Source: Methylobacterium aquaticum (lineage in GTDB: Bacteria > Pseudomonadota > Alphaproteobacteria > Rhizobiales > Beijerinckiaceae). Taken from it: a stretch of 64,000 nucleotides of DNA. Each line of letters opens with the position of its first letter. Within the stretch, counting starts at the first letter, position 1. Shown piece after piece: positions 46,742-55,286 of this stretch. A program made the position numbers and the translations under genes. Below the pieces are notes generated by a model. The model made no database searches, was not told the origin of the DNA, and worked only from the letters and a program-made list of their open reading frames with translations. Location of the stretch: assembly GCF_001043915.1 (NCBI RefSeq), contig NZ_LABX01000081.1, positions 1 to 64,000 on the forward strand, written 5' to 3'.

Positions 46742-47338
46742 ATGGCAGCGTTGCGCGTGTCGGGTCGTGGCGTGGATCTCGGGGAAGCCCTGAGGACGCG
46801 GGCGGAGGAGCGGATCTCCGCGGCCCTCGCCAAGTACTTCGACGGTGCCTACCACGGCCACGTGACGGTCGGTCGGGATGGCGGCGCCTATCGCACCGAC
46901 TGCGTGCTGCACCTACCCTCGGGCATCACCCTGGAGGCGTCGGGCACCGCCCACGACGCGCATGCGAGCTTCGACCAGACCGCGGAGCGGATCGAGAAGC
47001 GCCTGCGCCGCTACAAGCACCGGCTGAAGGCCCATCCGAACGGCCACGCCAAGGACCGGGCGCTCGATGGCGGCCTGCCGGACACCGCCGTGATGGAAGC
47101 GGCCTATTCGGTGATGGAAGCGCCCGAGGAGGATACCGGCGAGCACCCGCCGATCATCGCCGAGAGTACCCGCACCCTGCACCGGCGCACGGTGAGCGAG
47201 GCGGTGGTGGAACTCGATCTCACCGGTGTCCCCGTTCTCGTCTTCGTTCATGCTGGAACCGAACGGGTCAACGTCGTATATCGTCGAGGCGACGGCGCGA
47301 TCGGCTGGATCGATCCGCCGGAACGCGGCACTCCGTGA
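46742..47338 (+). CDS. hpf: Long-form ribosome hibernation promoting factor
   Basis: The 198-residue protein binds the 30S decoding region and dimerises ribosomes in stationary phase. The N-terminal S30AE domain (1-100) starts LRVSGRGVDLGEALRTRAEERISAALAKYF. The C-terminal dimerisation domain (about 140-198) ends VPVLVFVHAGTERVNVVYRRGDGAIGWIDP, which marks the long form. ATG 46742 is preceded by GGAGGGAG. It lies 159 bases after rpoN, long enough for its own promoter. Confidence 0.95.
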   Translation: MAALRVSGRGVDLGEALRTRAEERISAALAKYFDGAYHGHVTVGRDGGAYRTDCVLHLPSGITLEASGTAHDAHASFDQTAERIEKRLRRYKHRLKAHPNGHAKDRALDGGLPDTAVMEAAYSVMEAPEEDTGEHPPIIAESTRTLHRRTVSEAVVELDLTGVPVLVFVHAGTERVNVVYRRGDGAIGWIDPPERGTP

Positions 47339-47429
47339 GCGGGCCCAAGCTCGGTCTCGCGGAGGGCCTCCGGTCCTGGAACAAGTGCGGGGCGCCGTGG
47401 CGCTCCCCGCCGATGAGGCAGCGGTCTCG

Positions 47430-47894
47430 ATGCCATTGCTGGAATTCCTGAAGCCGGAGGCGGTCCTCCCGGCGCTGCGGGCGCAGGGGAAGAAGCAGGT
47501 TTTGCAGGAGCTGGCCGCCCATGCGGCCCGCCACCTGCCGAGCCTGGACGAGCGCGAGATCTTCGAGACGCTGCTCCAGCGTGAACGCCTCGGCTCGACC
47601 GGCATCGGCGAGGGCGTGGCGATCCCGCACGGCAAGTTGCCGGGGCTCGGCACGCTGTTCGGCCTGATGGCCCGCCTGGAGCGCCCGGTCGATTTCGAGG
47701 CCCTGGACGGTCAGCCGGTCGACATCGCCTTCCTGCTGCTAGCCCCCGAGGGCGCCGGCGCCGACCACCTGAAGGCTCTCGCCCGGGTCGCCCGGGTGCT
47801 GCGCGAGCCCGGCATCATCGATCGCATCCGCGCCGCCCGCGACGCCGACGCGCTCTACGCCCTCCTGACCCAATCCCCCGCCCAAGCAGCGTGA
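47430..47894 (+). CDS. ptsN: Nitrogen PTS enzyme IIA (PtsN, EIIA-Ntr)
   Basis: The 154-residue phospho-carrier has its phosphorylated His67 in GVAIPHGKLPGL, preceded by LLQRERLGSTGIGEG. It receives phosphate from NPr in the PTS-Ntr chain and regulates K+ transport and other targets rather than sugar uptake. ATG 47430 fits the family start (PLLEFLKPEAVLPALRAQGKKQVLQ). It is third in the rpoN-hpf-ptsN block; the stop is followed after 17 bases by a small exported-protein gene. Confidence 0.93.
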   Translation: MPLLEFLKPEAVLPALRAQGKKQVLQELAAHAARHLPSLDEREIFETLLQRERLGSTGIGEGVAIPHGKLPGLGTLFGLMARLERPVDFEALDGQPVDIAFLLLAPEGAGADHLKALARVARVLREPGIIDRIRAARDADALYALLTQSPAQAA

Positions 47895-47911
47895 CGGAAG
47901 CCGGCGTGACC

Positions 47912-48226
47912 ATGCGGACCTCCCTCTGCGCGGTGGCGTTCCTGCTCGCCGCGCCCCTCGCCGCGCGCGCCGACGGCACCTGCGCCCGCGACCTCCTGGT
48001 GGCGCAGTCCTCGCAGAGGACGGCGATCGAGCGCCTGGAGACCCTTGGTGACAGCGACGCCGACCGCTGCCGCGGCTGGCGCCAGCATGTCGACACGATG
48101 CGCCGCGCCGCCACGGTCTATGGCCGCTGCCTCTCGGGTTCGGAGCGCAGCGAGCGCCTGGCCCAGGTCCAGGGCTCGGAAAAGGAATTTTCGGAGCTGC
48201 TGCGGACCCGCTGCAAGGCGCGGTGA
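47912..48226 (+). CDS. Small periplasmic Cys-containing protein
   Basis: The 104-residue protein has a signal peptide (RTSLCAVAFLLAAPLAARA) and a helical mature part with four Cys (GTCARDLL, ADRCRGW, YGRCLSGS, LRTRCKAR), probably two disulfides. GTG 47891 would add seven residues; ATG 47912 is preferred because it starts the signal peptide. No family name is known to me. Its place just behind ptsN suggests co-transcription. Confidence 0.65.
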   Translation: MRTSLCAVAFLLAAPLAARADGTCARDLLVAQSSQRTAIERLETLGDSDADRCRGWRQHVDTMRRAATVYGRCLSGSERSERLAQVQGSEKEFSELLRTRCKAR

Positions 48227-48301
48227 GCACAAGAAGCGGGCGCGCAAGCCGCAGGTGCAAAGGCGCAGGGGTGAGGCAGAGACGGCCGCGCGGCGCCCCC
48301 G

Positions 48302-49120
48302 TCACCGCACCAGCGGCTCGGCCACCACCTTCACCGGATGGCCGCGGCTGACCAGCACCGCCGCGCTCGAATGCTCGGGATCGGTCTCGAACCGGGTGCG
48401 GATCCAGGCGACCAGAAACTTGGCGTATTCCGAGGCCAGCAGCCGCGCGGAGGCCGGATGGCGCCACCACTGGTCGGGATCGATCCCCCCCGGCACGACC
48501 GGGTGCGGCACCACCCGGTTGCCCTCCCCCAGGGCATGGTCGAGTTCCACCAAAGTGCGGGGCATGTGGTAATTCGAGGTGACCACCGCGACGCTCCGGA
48601 ACCCGTTCTCGCGCATCCAGCGCCGGATCTCGATGGCGTTGCCGATGGTGTTGCGGGCCCGGTAGTCGAGATCGACGCAGCAGGCGATCAGGTGCTGCTG
48701 TCCCGGATTGAGCCGGGCGATCTCGTCGCGGCTGGTGCGCTCGTTGACCCCGGTGATGAGCAGGCGCCGGCCATAGCCGCCGGCGAGCAGGTCCATTGCA
48801 TCCTCGATGCGCTGGGCGCCGCCGGTGAGCGCGACGATGCCGTCGGAGGGGCCGAGGGGCAGCTGCTCCGACCGGGCGAGGCCGGACACGAAGGCGAGGA
48901 AGCCGGCACCGAGAGCGATCCCAGCGGCAAGGCCGAGCCCGGCGACGCCGAGGGCCAGACGACGGCGCAGGCTCCAGGACGGGCCGGGATCCGAGGGACC
49001 GGGAGCGTGGGAAGCCGGGCGCCCGGCAGGCCCCGTCCCCTCGGGCCCGTCGCCCGACCAGGACCAGCCCACCACGTCGCCGGTTCGCATTGTCATGTCG
49101 CGCTGCATCCGCGAGGTCAT
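48302..49120 (-). CDS. YdcF-family (DUF218) membrane-anchored protein
   Basis: The protein has about 272 residues. Following a Pro/Gly-rich cytosolic segment is one transmembrane helix (LALGVAGLGLAAGIALGAGFLAFVSGL), then a DUF218 domain: DGIVALTGGAQRIEDAMDLLAGGYGRRLLITGV, DLDYRARNTIGNAIEIRRWMRENGF, VAVVTSNYHMPRTLVELDHAL. Members of this family (SanA, ElyC, YdcF) affect the cell envelope and vancomycin sensitivity; the reaction is unknown. It is followed by ftsX and ftsE transcribed towards it, with 170 bases between, so it may be the distal gene of an envelope operon. The start is uncertain among several Met codons (49120-49090). Confidence 0.85.
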   Translation of the reverse strand: MTSRMQRDMTMRTGDVVGWSWSGDGPEGTGPAGRPASHAPGPSDPGPSWSLRRRLALGVAGLGLAAGIALGAGFLAFVSGLARSEQLPLGPSDGIVALTGGAQRIEDAMDLLAGGYGRRLLITGVNERTSRDEIARLNPGQQHLIACCVDLDYRARNTIGNAIEIRRWMRENGFRSVAVVTSNYHMPRTLVELDHALGEGNRVVPHPVVPGGIDPDQWWRHPASARLLASEYAKFLVAWIRTRFETDPEHSSAAVLVSRGHPVKVVAEPLVR

Positions 49121-49290
49121 CTCACCCGTGCCGAGCATAGTGCCGATTACGGCGGCCCAGAGGCAACCGCCCGAACGGGCGATTCGTTCAACTGGACCGG
49201 CCCTGTGAAGAGCGGGCAAGCAGCAACGCTACGGCCCGTGGCTGGCGCCGGGCTGGTTGATACCGGCGTCGTCGACGCCGATCCTTGATC

Positions 49291-50250
49291 TCAATCCAGG
49301 AAGCGCCGCACGGTGAGGCGCGAGACCACCGCGGTGACGATCGAGGCGATCACCCCGATCAGCACCACGCTGGCATAGCCGCGCCAGCCGATGGCGAAGC
49401 CGCCGAACAACGCCTCGATCTCGTCGCCGGCCGGGCCGGCGCGCCAGACCCGGGCCAGCGCGCCGCCGGCCCCGATCACCGCGAGCGCCGCCACGGCGCC
49501 GATCGCCCCGCCGCGCAACCCCAAGCGGAAGAAGCGGCGCTGGAACTCGCGGGCGATGAAATCGGCGTCGGCGCCGACGAAATGCAGCACCTCCACCACC
49601 TCGCGGTTGCCCGCCATGGCGCCGCGGGTCGCGAAGGTGACCGCGAGCCCGGTGGCGAGCAGCACCAGCGCCACCACGGCGACGCCGACGCCCACCACGG
49701 TGTTGGCCATGGTCGAGAGGCGCGAGAGCCAGAGCGCGTGATCGTCGAGGCTGGCCACCCCGGGCAGGGCCTCGGTCAGGCGCTGGCGTAAGGAGCCGAG
49801 ATCGGGCGCGGTCGTCCCCAGGCGCACCGTGATGAGCCGTGGCACCGGCAGCTCGCCGAGATCGAGGCCGCTGCCGAGCCAGGGTTCGAGCAGGCGCTCC
49901 GATTCCGCCTTGGTGAAGGGCCGCGTCGCCACGATGCCGGGGGTGGCGGAGGCGAGCGCCGCCGCCTTGGCGACGTCGGCCTCGGTGTCGCGGCCCGATC
50001 CCGGGCGGATCTGGATCGTCACCTCCTGCGCCACCGAGCCCTGCCACTGCGCCGCGCTCGACGCGACGATCTCGGCGCCGCCGGCGCAGAGCGCGGCGAG
50101 GAAGGTCAGGATCGCGATCACCGCGGCGAGCGCCCGGCCGGCGCTGGTGTCGGTCGGCACCAGGGGCGCGTTGCGGCGTAAGGTCGGCGGCAGATCGGAG
50201 GCGGGCGCCTCGCGCCGCGTCGCCCGCTCCCGGATGGCTCCGTCAGACAT
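49291..50250 (-). CDS. ftsX: Cell-division ABC transporter permease FtsX
   Basis: The 319-residue protein has four helices (about 41-62, 186-210, 239-262 and 285-312) and the FtsX architecture. A periplasmic loop of about 120 residues between TM1 and TM2 recruits cell-wall hydrolase activators. The conserved GAMAGNREVVEVLHFVGADADFIAREFQRRF stretch docks on FtsE. It starts 18 bases after ftsE, with AGGGAGAC upstream of ATG 50250. Confidence 0.92.
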   Translation of the reverse strand: MSDGAIRERATRREAPASDLPPTLRRNAPLVPTDTSAGRALAAVIAILTFLAALCAGGAEIVASSAAQWQGSVAQEVTIQIRPGSGRDTEADVAKAAALASATPGIVATRPFTKAESERLLEPWLGSGLDLGELPVPRLITVRLGTTAPDLGSLRQRLTEALPGVASLDDHALWLSRLSTMANTVVGVGVAVVALVLLATGLAVTFATRGAMAGNREVVEVLHFVGADADFIAREFQRRFFRLGLRGGAIGAVAALAVIGAGGALARVWRAGPAGDEIEALFGGFAIGWRGYASVVLIGVIASIVTAVVSRLTVRRFLD

Positions 50251-50268
50251 GATGCGTCTCCCTGCGGC

Positions 50269-50988
50269 TCATCCCTCGACCCGCAGGCGGTTGTTGCCGA
50301 GGATGAACCGGCGCGCATCGACGAGGTCCATCAGGGCGAAATCGTGGGTGGCGATCAGCACCGAGGTGCCGAGGCGGTTCAGCTCGACGAACAGGCGCAG
50401 CAGGCGCCGGCCGAGCTGGGGATCGACGTTGCCGGTCGGCTCGTCGGCGAGCAGCAGCTCCGGCCGGGCGATCAGCGCCCGGGCGATCGCCGCGCGCTGC
50501 TTCTCGCCGCCGGAGAGCAGCGGCGGCAGCACATGCATGCGCTCGCCGAGGCCCACCCAGCGCAGGAGTTCCACCACCTCGGCCCGGTAGCTCGTCTCGG
50601 CCCGGCCCTGGACGCGCAACGGCAGGGCGACGTTCTCGTAGGTGGTGAGGTGGTCGAGCAGGCGGAAATCCTGGAACACCACGCCCATGCGCCGGCGCAG
50701 GGAGGTCAGGGAGCCGCGAGAGATGTCGTTCACCTCCTCGCCGAACACCGAGACGAGGCCGCGGCTCGGCCGCACCGAGAGCAGAATCAGGCGCAGAAGC
50801 GTCGTCTTGCCGGCGCCCGACGGGCCGGTGAGGAACTGGAACGAGTGCGGCGCGATGGTGAAGCTGATGTCGCTCAGGACCTCGGGGCCGACCCCGTAGC
50901 GCATCCCGACATTCTCGAACCGGACCACCGGCTCGTCCATCCCGCCGAGCAGGCTGCTTCCGGTTCCCCGGTCCGTTCTCGCGTCCAT
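50269..50988 (-). CDS. ftsE: Cell-division ATP-binding protein FtsE
   Basis: The 239-residue ATPase partners FtsX at the septum. Walker A is GPSGAGKT at 55-62, the Q-loop is MGVVFQDFRLLDHLTTYENVALPL, the signature is LSGGEKQRAAIARAL, Walker B is LLLADEPTGNVDPQ and the switch His is in IATHDFALMD. ATG 50988 was chosen because GGGAG lies 6 bases upstream; a later Met at 50940 gives the shorter, E. coli-like N-terminus. The gene is divergent from a zinc-ribbon membrane protein, an arrangement conserved in Rhizobiales. Confidence 0.93.
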   Translation of the reverse strand: MDARTDRGTGSSLLGGMDEPVVRFENVGMRYGVGPEVLSDISFTIAPHSFQFLTGPSGAGKTTLLRLILLSVRPSRGLVSVFGEEVNDISRGSLTSLRRRMGVVFQDFRLLDHLTTYENVALPLRVQGRAETSYRAEVVELLRWVGLGERMHVLPPLLSGGEKQRAAIARALIARPELLLADEPTGNVDPQLGRRLLRLFVELNRLGTSVLIATHDFALMDLVDARRFILGNNRLRVEG

Positions 50989-51171
50989 CCGGTCTCCCTG
51001 CACGGTCTCGATGCGCGGTCTCGCGATGAGCGATCGTTCGGTGCGATCGCTCCGGCGCAGGCGCTTTTGCAGGCCCGAGGCGCCTCGTCATCCGCGCCGC
51101 TTTACCACGCATTAAGGCTGTGGCGGGAGGAGTCGTGGTGCGGCTTCGGTGCCGTGCCCGACTGATTCGCC

Positions 51172-51903
51172 ATGCTGATCGTCTGTCCTGCCTGCGCAAG
51201 CGAATATACGCTCGATCCCGAGCAGATCGGCCCGGCCGGGCGCACGGTGCGCTGCGCCGCCTGCCGCGAGCCCTGGTTCGTGTCCGCCCCCGCCCCCGAA
51301 CCGGGCGCTGACCTGCCGCAGACCGGCGAGGCGGTGTTCTCGGCCTCCGGCACCGCCCCGCCCCGCCGGAGTCGCCCCCGCGCCGAGCCGGCGAAGCGGA
51401 GCGGTGCGCCGGGGCGCCGGCGCCTCGCCGCCGCGGCGCTGGCGGTGGCTGGGCTCGGCGCGGTCGGGCTCGCCCTGATGCCGGCGGGACGGGCGGGCCT
51501 GGTGCGCGCCCTGCCCCAGACCGCCCGGCTCTATGCGGCGATCGGCCTGCCGGTGAACCTGCGCGGCCTCGCCTTCCGGGACGTCGCCGCCTACCAGGTG
51601 CCGGATGCCTCCGGCGCCGGCCGCCTCGTGGTCGAGGGCGACCTGGTGAGCGCCGCGAAGGAGGCCGTGCCGGTGCCCCCCTTGCGCCTCGAACTGCATG
51701 ACGAGCACGGCCAGGTCGTCTACCGCTGGACGGCCGAGGCGCCGCGGGACCGGCTCGAACCCGAGGAAACCGCCCGCTTCCGGGCGGAGCTTCCCGGTGC
51801 CCCGGCCAAGGGGCGCGCGGTGCTGGTCCGCTTTGCCGCGGTTGACAGCGGGGATTCTGCCGTCAGCCTGAGGGCGCCGCTGAATCCCCCCACGACCCCG
51901 TGA
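51172..51903 (+). CDS. MJ0042-type zinc-ribbon membrane protein
   Basis: The 243-residue protein begins with a zinc ribbon (Cys5, Cys8, Cys28, Cys31; LIVCPACASEYTLDPEQIGPAGRTVRCAAC). A Pro/Arg-rich linker follows, then one transmembrane helix (about 82-101) and a periplasmic DUF3426-like domain with LYAAIGLPVNLRGLAFRDV. The function is unknown. The gene is regularly found back-to-back with ftsE in alphaproteobacteria, so a division or envelope role is a fair inference. Its stop overlaps the region just upstream of hpt. Confidence 0.85.
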   Translation: MLIVCPACASEYTLDPEQIGPAGRTVRCAACREPWFVSAPAPEPGADLPQTGEAVFSASGTAPPRRSRPRAEPAKRSGAPGRRRLAAAALAVAGLGAVGLALMPAGRAGLVRALPQTARLYAAIGLPVNLRGLAFRDVAAYQVPDASGAGRLVVEGDLVSAAKEAVPVPPLRLELHDEHGQVVYRWTAEAPRDRLEPEETARFRAELPGAPAKGRAVLVRFAAVDSGDSAVSLRAPLNPPTTP

Positions 51904-51917
51904 GAAGACCGAGGCCG

Positions 51918-52487
51918 ATGAACCCGCCCCTGCCCCGCGTCCGCGTCCTCTTCGACGAATCCGCCATCGCGCAGCGCAACGAGGAGATCGCCCGCGCGAT
52001 CGCCAGCCAGCCCCTGGAGGACCTCCTGGTGGTGGCCGTGCTGAAGGGCAGCTTCATGTTCGCCGCCGACCTGATCCGGGCGCTGCACCGGGCCGGCCTC
52101 GCGCCGCAGGTCGAGTTCATCCACCTGTCGAGCTACCGCGCCGCGACCGTGTCGTCGGGCCAGGTCGCGATCCTGCGCGACGTCGAGAGCGAGGTGCGCG
52201 GGCGCGACGTGCTCCTGATCGACGACATCCTCGAATCCGGCCGCACCCTCGTCTACGCCAAGGATCTGCTGATGGCCCGCGGGGCGCGGCGGGTGCTCTC
52301 CACGGTCCTGCTCGAAAAGCCCGGCAAGCGCGCGGTGACGATGGACGCCGATTACATCGGCTTCACCTGCCCGGACGTGTTCGTGGTCGGTTACGGGATG
52401 GACGTGGCCCACGCCTTCCGACAGTTGCCCTATGTCGGCGTGGTGGATTACGGCGACGGGGCGCCGGACCTGTTCGACGAGCGTTAG
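51918..52487 (+). CDS. hpt: Hypoxanthine/guanine phosphoribosyltransferase
   Basis: The 189-residue purine-salvage enzyme transfers ribose 5-phosphate from PRPP to hypoxanthine or guanine. The PRPP loop DVLLIDDILESGRTL, the LKGSFMFAADLIRAL flexible region, and the base-binding C-terminal VVGYGMDVAHAFRQLPYVGVVD are present. ATG 51918 is taken; GTG 51900 is possible. It follows the zinc-ribbon gene by 14 bases. Confidence 0.93.
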   Translation: MNPPLPRVRVLFDESAIAQRNEEIARAIASQPLEDLLVVAVLKGSFMFAADLIRALHRAGLAPQVEFIHLSSYRAATVSSGQVAILRDVESEVRGRDVLLIDDILESGRTLVYAKDLLMARGARRVLSTVLLEKPGKRAVTMDADYIGFTCPDVFVVGYGMDVAHAFRQLPYVGVVDYGDGAPDLFDER

Positions 52488-52704
52488 GAATTGCCGGCTT
52501 AGGAAGTCCGGCGCCGGGGGCGGCGCGGACGGGCGGCGGTGCCGCGATCCCAGAGCGATGCGCAATTGCAACGCGGCTGGGTTTCGTTCCGGAGAGCGGC
52601 ACGAAACCGGGAACTTGACGACTGCGGTGGCTTGACCCGGCTCCGCAGGCCCGATCACATCGGCCGTGTCCGCGCGGTTTTTCGGCCCAACGAGACGAGA
52701 GGAC

Positions 52705-53091
52705 ATGGCGCGCATCCTGCTGGTCGACGACGAGGAACCGATCCGAGGCTTCCTGAAGCGCGGGCTGGAGATGGACGGCCACACGGTCGTGACGGCGATC
52801 GACGGCAGCGACGGTCTCGACCGCCTGTCCGAGACGCCCTTCGATCTGATGCTGACCGATATCCGCATGCCGCTGATGGACGGCATCGCCCTGGCGCTCG
52901 CGGCCAAGCGCGACTACCCGGATCTGACGATCCTGCTGATGACGGGCTTCGCCGACCAGCGCGAGCGCGCCCGCGGCCTCGACGCGATCGTGGCCGATGT
53001 GCTGACCAAGCCCTTCACCCTCGCCGACATGCGCGCCACGGTGTCCCGCATCCTGCGCAGCGCCCGGGCGGTGGCCGCACCCGCTCGCTGA
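52705..53091 (+). CDS. Single-domain response regulator, CpdR-like
   Basis: The 128-residue receiver has Asp8/Asp9, phospho-acceptor Asp52 in LMLTDIRMPLMDGI, Thr in LLMTGFADQRERA, and Lys in VLTKPFTLADM, with no output domain. CpdR is the alphaproteobacterial adaptor that delivers cell-cycle regulators to ClpXP when unphosphorylated. The MARILLVDDEEPIRGFLKRGLEMDGHTV start and PFDLMLTDIRMPLMDG stretch fit it well. AGAGGAC precedes ATG 52705. No kinase is adjacent, as expected for CpdR, which is phosphorylated by the CckA-ChpT relay. Confidence 0.82.
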   Translation: MARILLVDDEEPIRGFLKRGLEMDGHTVVTAIDGSDGLDRLSETPFDLMLTDIRMPLMDGIALALAAKRDYPDLTILLMTGFADQRERARGLDAIVADVLTKPFTLADMRATVSRILRSARAVAAPAR

Positions 53092-53097
53092 CCGCCC

Positions 53098-53997
53098 TCA
53101 CGGCCCGGGCGCCGGGCCGGCGAACCGGGCGAGCGCGAAATCGATGAAGGACCGGAGCTTCGGGGTGAGCCGCCGATCTGGCGCATAGAGCAGGTTCATC
53201 GGGCGTGAGACGGGCCGATAGGCCGGCAGCACCGGCACGAGATGGCCCGAAACGACGGCGTCCTGCACCAGGGCGATCGGTTGCAGCAGCAGGCCGAGGC
53301 CGGCCAGCGCTGCGGTGAGCAGAGCCTGGCCGTTATTGACCAGAAGCCGGTACGACACGTCGACCGCCTCGGGCCCGTCCGGCCCGATGAAGCGCCATTG
53401 GTCCCCCGTCGCCATATGGGCAAAGCCCAGGCATTCGTGCTGCCGCAGGTCGGCCGGCACGAGCGGCGCGCCTCTCGCCGCCAGGTAGGACGGGGAAGCG
53501 CAGAGGGCGAAATCCATCGGGCGCAAGGGCCGGGCGATCAGGCCGCTCTCGGCCGGCGGGCCGACGCGGAAGACCACCTCGTAGCCCTCCTCGATCAGGT
53601 CGACCTTCCGGTCCGAGAGGGTCAGCTCGACATCGACCTGGCTGTAGGCCGCGAGGTAGGCCGGCAGCACGCGGGCGAGGTCGTAGGCGCCGAAGGTGAC
53701 CGGGGCGTTCACGCGGATCCGGCCCCGCGGCACCGCCTGGCTGCTCGCCGCGACCGCCTCCACCGCCTCGACCTCCGCCAGGATGATGCGCACCCGCTCG
53801 TAGAGCGTGCGCCCGGCCTCGGTCAGGCTCTGCCGGCGCGTCGTGCGGTGGATCAGCCGCACGCCGAGATGATCCTCCAGCAGGCGCACCTGCTTGCCGA
53901 CCGCCTGCGGCGAGAGCCCGAGCAGCGCGCCGGCGGCCGAGAAGGATCCGGTCTCGACGGCCTTCGCGAAGGCTTCCATGCCGGACAGACGGTCCAT
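53098..53997 (-). CDS. LysR-family transcriptional regulator
   Basis: The 299-residue regulator has an HTH at 1-60 (GMEAFAKAVETGSFSAAGALLGLSPQAVGKQVRLLEDHLGVRLIHRTTR) and an effector domain starting at GRIRVNAPVTFGAYDLARVLPAYL. It is divergent from a quinone oxidoreductase gene with 109 bases between, where an inverted repeat lies, and so most likely regulates that gene. The stop is 6 bases from the cpdR stop (convergent). Confidence 0.92.
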   Translation of the reverse strand: MDRLSGMEAFAKAVETGSFSAAGALLGLSPQAVGKQVRLLEDHLGVRLIHRTTRRQSLTEAGRTLYERVRIILAEVEAVEAVAASSQAVPRGRIRVNAPVTFGAYDLARVLPAYLAAYSQVDVELTLSDRKVDLIEEGYEVVFRVGPPAESGLIARPLRPMDFALCASPSYLAARGAPLVPADLRQHECLGFAHMATGDQWRFIGPDGPEAVDVSYRLLVNNGQALLTAALAGLGLLLQPIALVQDAVVSGHLVPVLPAYRPVSRPMNLLYAPDRRLTPKLRSFIDFALARFAGPAPGP

Positions 53998-54015
53998 CGA
54001 TTGCAAGCCCAACGT

Positions 54016-54028
54016 TTCGAATGTCGAA
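54016..54028. promoter_or_regulatory. Putative LysR operator upstream of the quinone reductase gene
   Basis: TTCGA-ATG-TCGAA is a perfect 5-3-5 inverted repeat between two divergent starts, 19 bases from the LysR start and 79 bases from the reductase start. Confidence 0.4.
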
Positions 54029-54106
54029 TGCGGGCCTGGATTTATCACGCCGCCGGCCGGGTCCATACCGGTTGCACGAGCGGGGCAGACCAGAGGAGAG
54101 GCCATC

Positions 54107-55087
54107 ATGGCGACGACGCGCAGCGTGGTGATCACCGAGTTCGGCCCGCCGCAGGTCATGACCTTGGCAAGCAGGGACCTGCCGGCCCCCGGTGCGGGCG
54201 AGGTGTGCCTGCGTCAGACCGCGATCGGCTTCAACTTCATCGACATCTACCAGCGCCGGGGCATCTACCCGCTCGCGCGGCCGACCGGGCTCGGTTTCGA
54301 GGCGGCGGGCGTGGTCGAGGCGGTCGGGCCGGAGGTCGCGGACGTCGAACCCGGCGACCGCGTGGCCTACATGAATGCCGGTGTCGGCGCCTATGCGGAC
54401 CGGCGCAACGTGCCGGCGGAGAAGCTCGTGCGGATCCCCGCGGGCATCAGCGACGAGGCCGCCGCCTCCCTGCTGTTCAAGGGCATGACGGCGCAATACC
54501 TCCTGCGCAAGACCCATGCGGTGCAGCCGGGCGACCTGCTGCTGGTCCATTCCGCCGCTGGCGGCGTCGGCCAGATCCTGACCCGCTGGGCCACGGCGCT
54601 CGGCGCCACCGTCATCGGCACCACCAGCTCGCCGGGAAAGCGCGAGGCGGCGCGGGCCGCCGGCTGCGCGGCCGTGATCGACCTGACCGATCCCGACTGG
54701 CCGAAAGCCTTCCTCGAGGCCACCGGCGGCGCCAAGGCGCGGGTCGTCTACGACGCGGTCGGCAAGGACACGCTGGTGAAGTCCCTTGATTGCGCCGCCC
54801 CCTTCGGGCTGGTTGTCTCTTACGGCGCCGCCTCAGGCCCGGCGCCGGCGATCGACCCGGAATGGCTGAACAAGAAGGGCTGCCTGTTCCTCACCCGCCC
54901 CTCGGTCTTCCCGCACAATGCCGACCCGGCCACCTTCCGGGCCAACGCCGCCGACCTGTTCGACGCGATCCGTCGCGGCCACGTCGCGGTCGAGATCGGG
55001 GCGCGCTTCCCCCTGGAGAAGGTGGCCGACGCGCACGAGGCGGCGGAGGCGCGGGCGGTGACGGGGGCGATCGTGCTGCTGCCGTGA
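54107..55087 (+). CDS. NADPH:quinone oxidoreductase (QOR/zeta-crystallin type MDR)
   Basis: The 326-residue zinc-free medium-chain reductase has a GroES-like N-terminus (GFNFIDIYQRRGIYPLARPTGLGFEAAGVVEAVG) and a Rossmann domain with LLVHSAAGGVGQILTRWATALGATVIGT. The QOR block MTAQYLLRKTHAVQPGD is present. It should reduce quinones with NADPH in oxidative stress. ATG 54107 has GAGGAGAGG upstream. The divergent LysR gene is the probable regulator. A copy of the 53-bp dispersed repeat begins 10 bases after the stop. Confidence 0.92.
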   Translation: MATTRSVVITEFGPPQVMTLASRDLPAPGAGEVCLRQTAIGFNFIDIYQRRGIYPLARPTGLGFEAAGVVEAVGPEVADVEPGDRVAYMNAGVGAYADRRNVPAEKLVRIPAGISDEAAASLLFKGMTAQYLLRKTHAVQPGDLLLVHSAAGGVGQILTRWATALGATVIGTTSSPGKREAARAAGCAAVIDLTDPDWPKAFLEATGGAKARVVYDAVGKDTLVKSLDCAAPFGLVVSYGAASGPAPAIDPEWLNKKGCLFLTRPSVFPHNADPATFRANAADLFDAIRRGHVAVEIGARFPLEKVADAHEAAEARAVTGAIVLLP

Positions 55088-55096
55088 TGGCCCCTC

Positions 55097-55151
55097 TTGC
55101 CAACGGTCGAAAGAAAACGACCTTTGGTGCCGTTCTCGAAGTTTCGCCAAG
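55097..55151 (-). repeat. Dispersed intergenic repeat, copy B
   Basis: The reverse complement of this stretch matches copy A at 34976-35029, sharing the 15-base core TTCGAGAACGGCACC and flanking CGACCGTTGG. It follows the quinone reductase stop and precedes the convergent tspO gene. Confidence 0.75.
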
Positions 55152-55286
55152 TCTCGAATTGTCCCGAAGCCCGAAATCCCGGACATCTGGGCTTGGCATC
55201 GACAAGTCGAGAGGGAGTCAACGGCCGCGTCGATCTCGGGCCTGCCCGAGATCGAATCGATGCGTCAGCATCTTCGGCCGTTGGTA

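Noticed and set aside
45029-47894. Sigma-54 promoter before hpf or ptsN
   Set aside because: No TGGCAC-N5-TTGC-like pair with correct spacing was found in the two short intergenic gaps.
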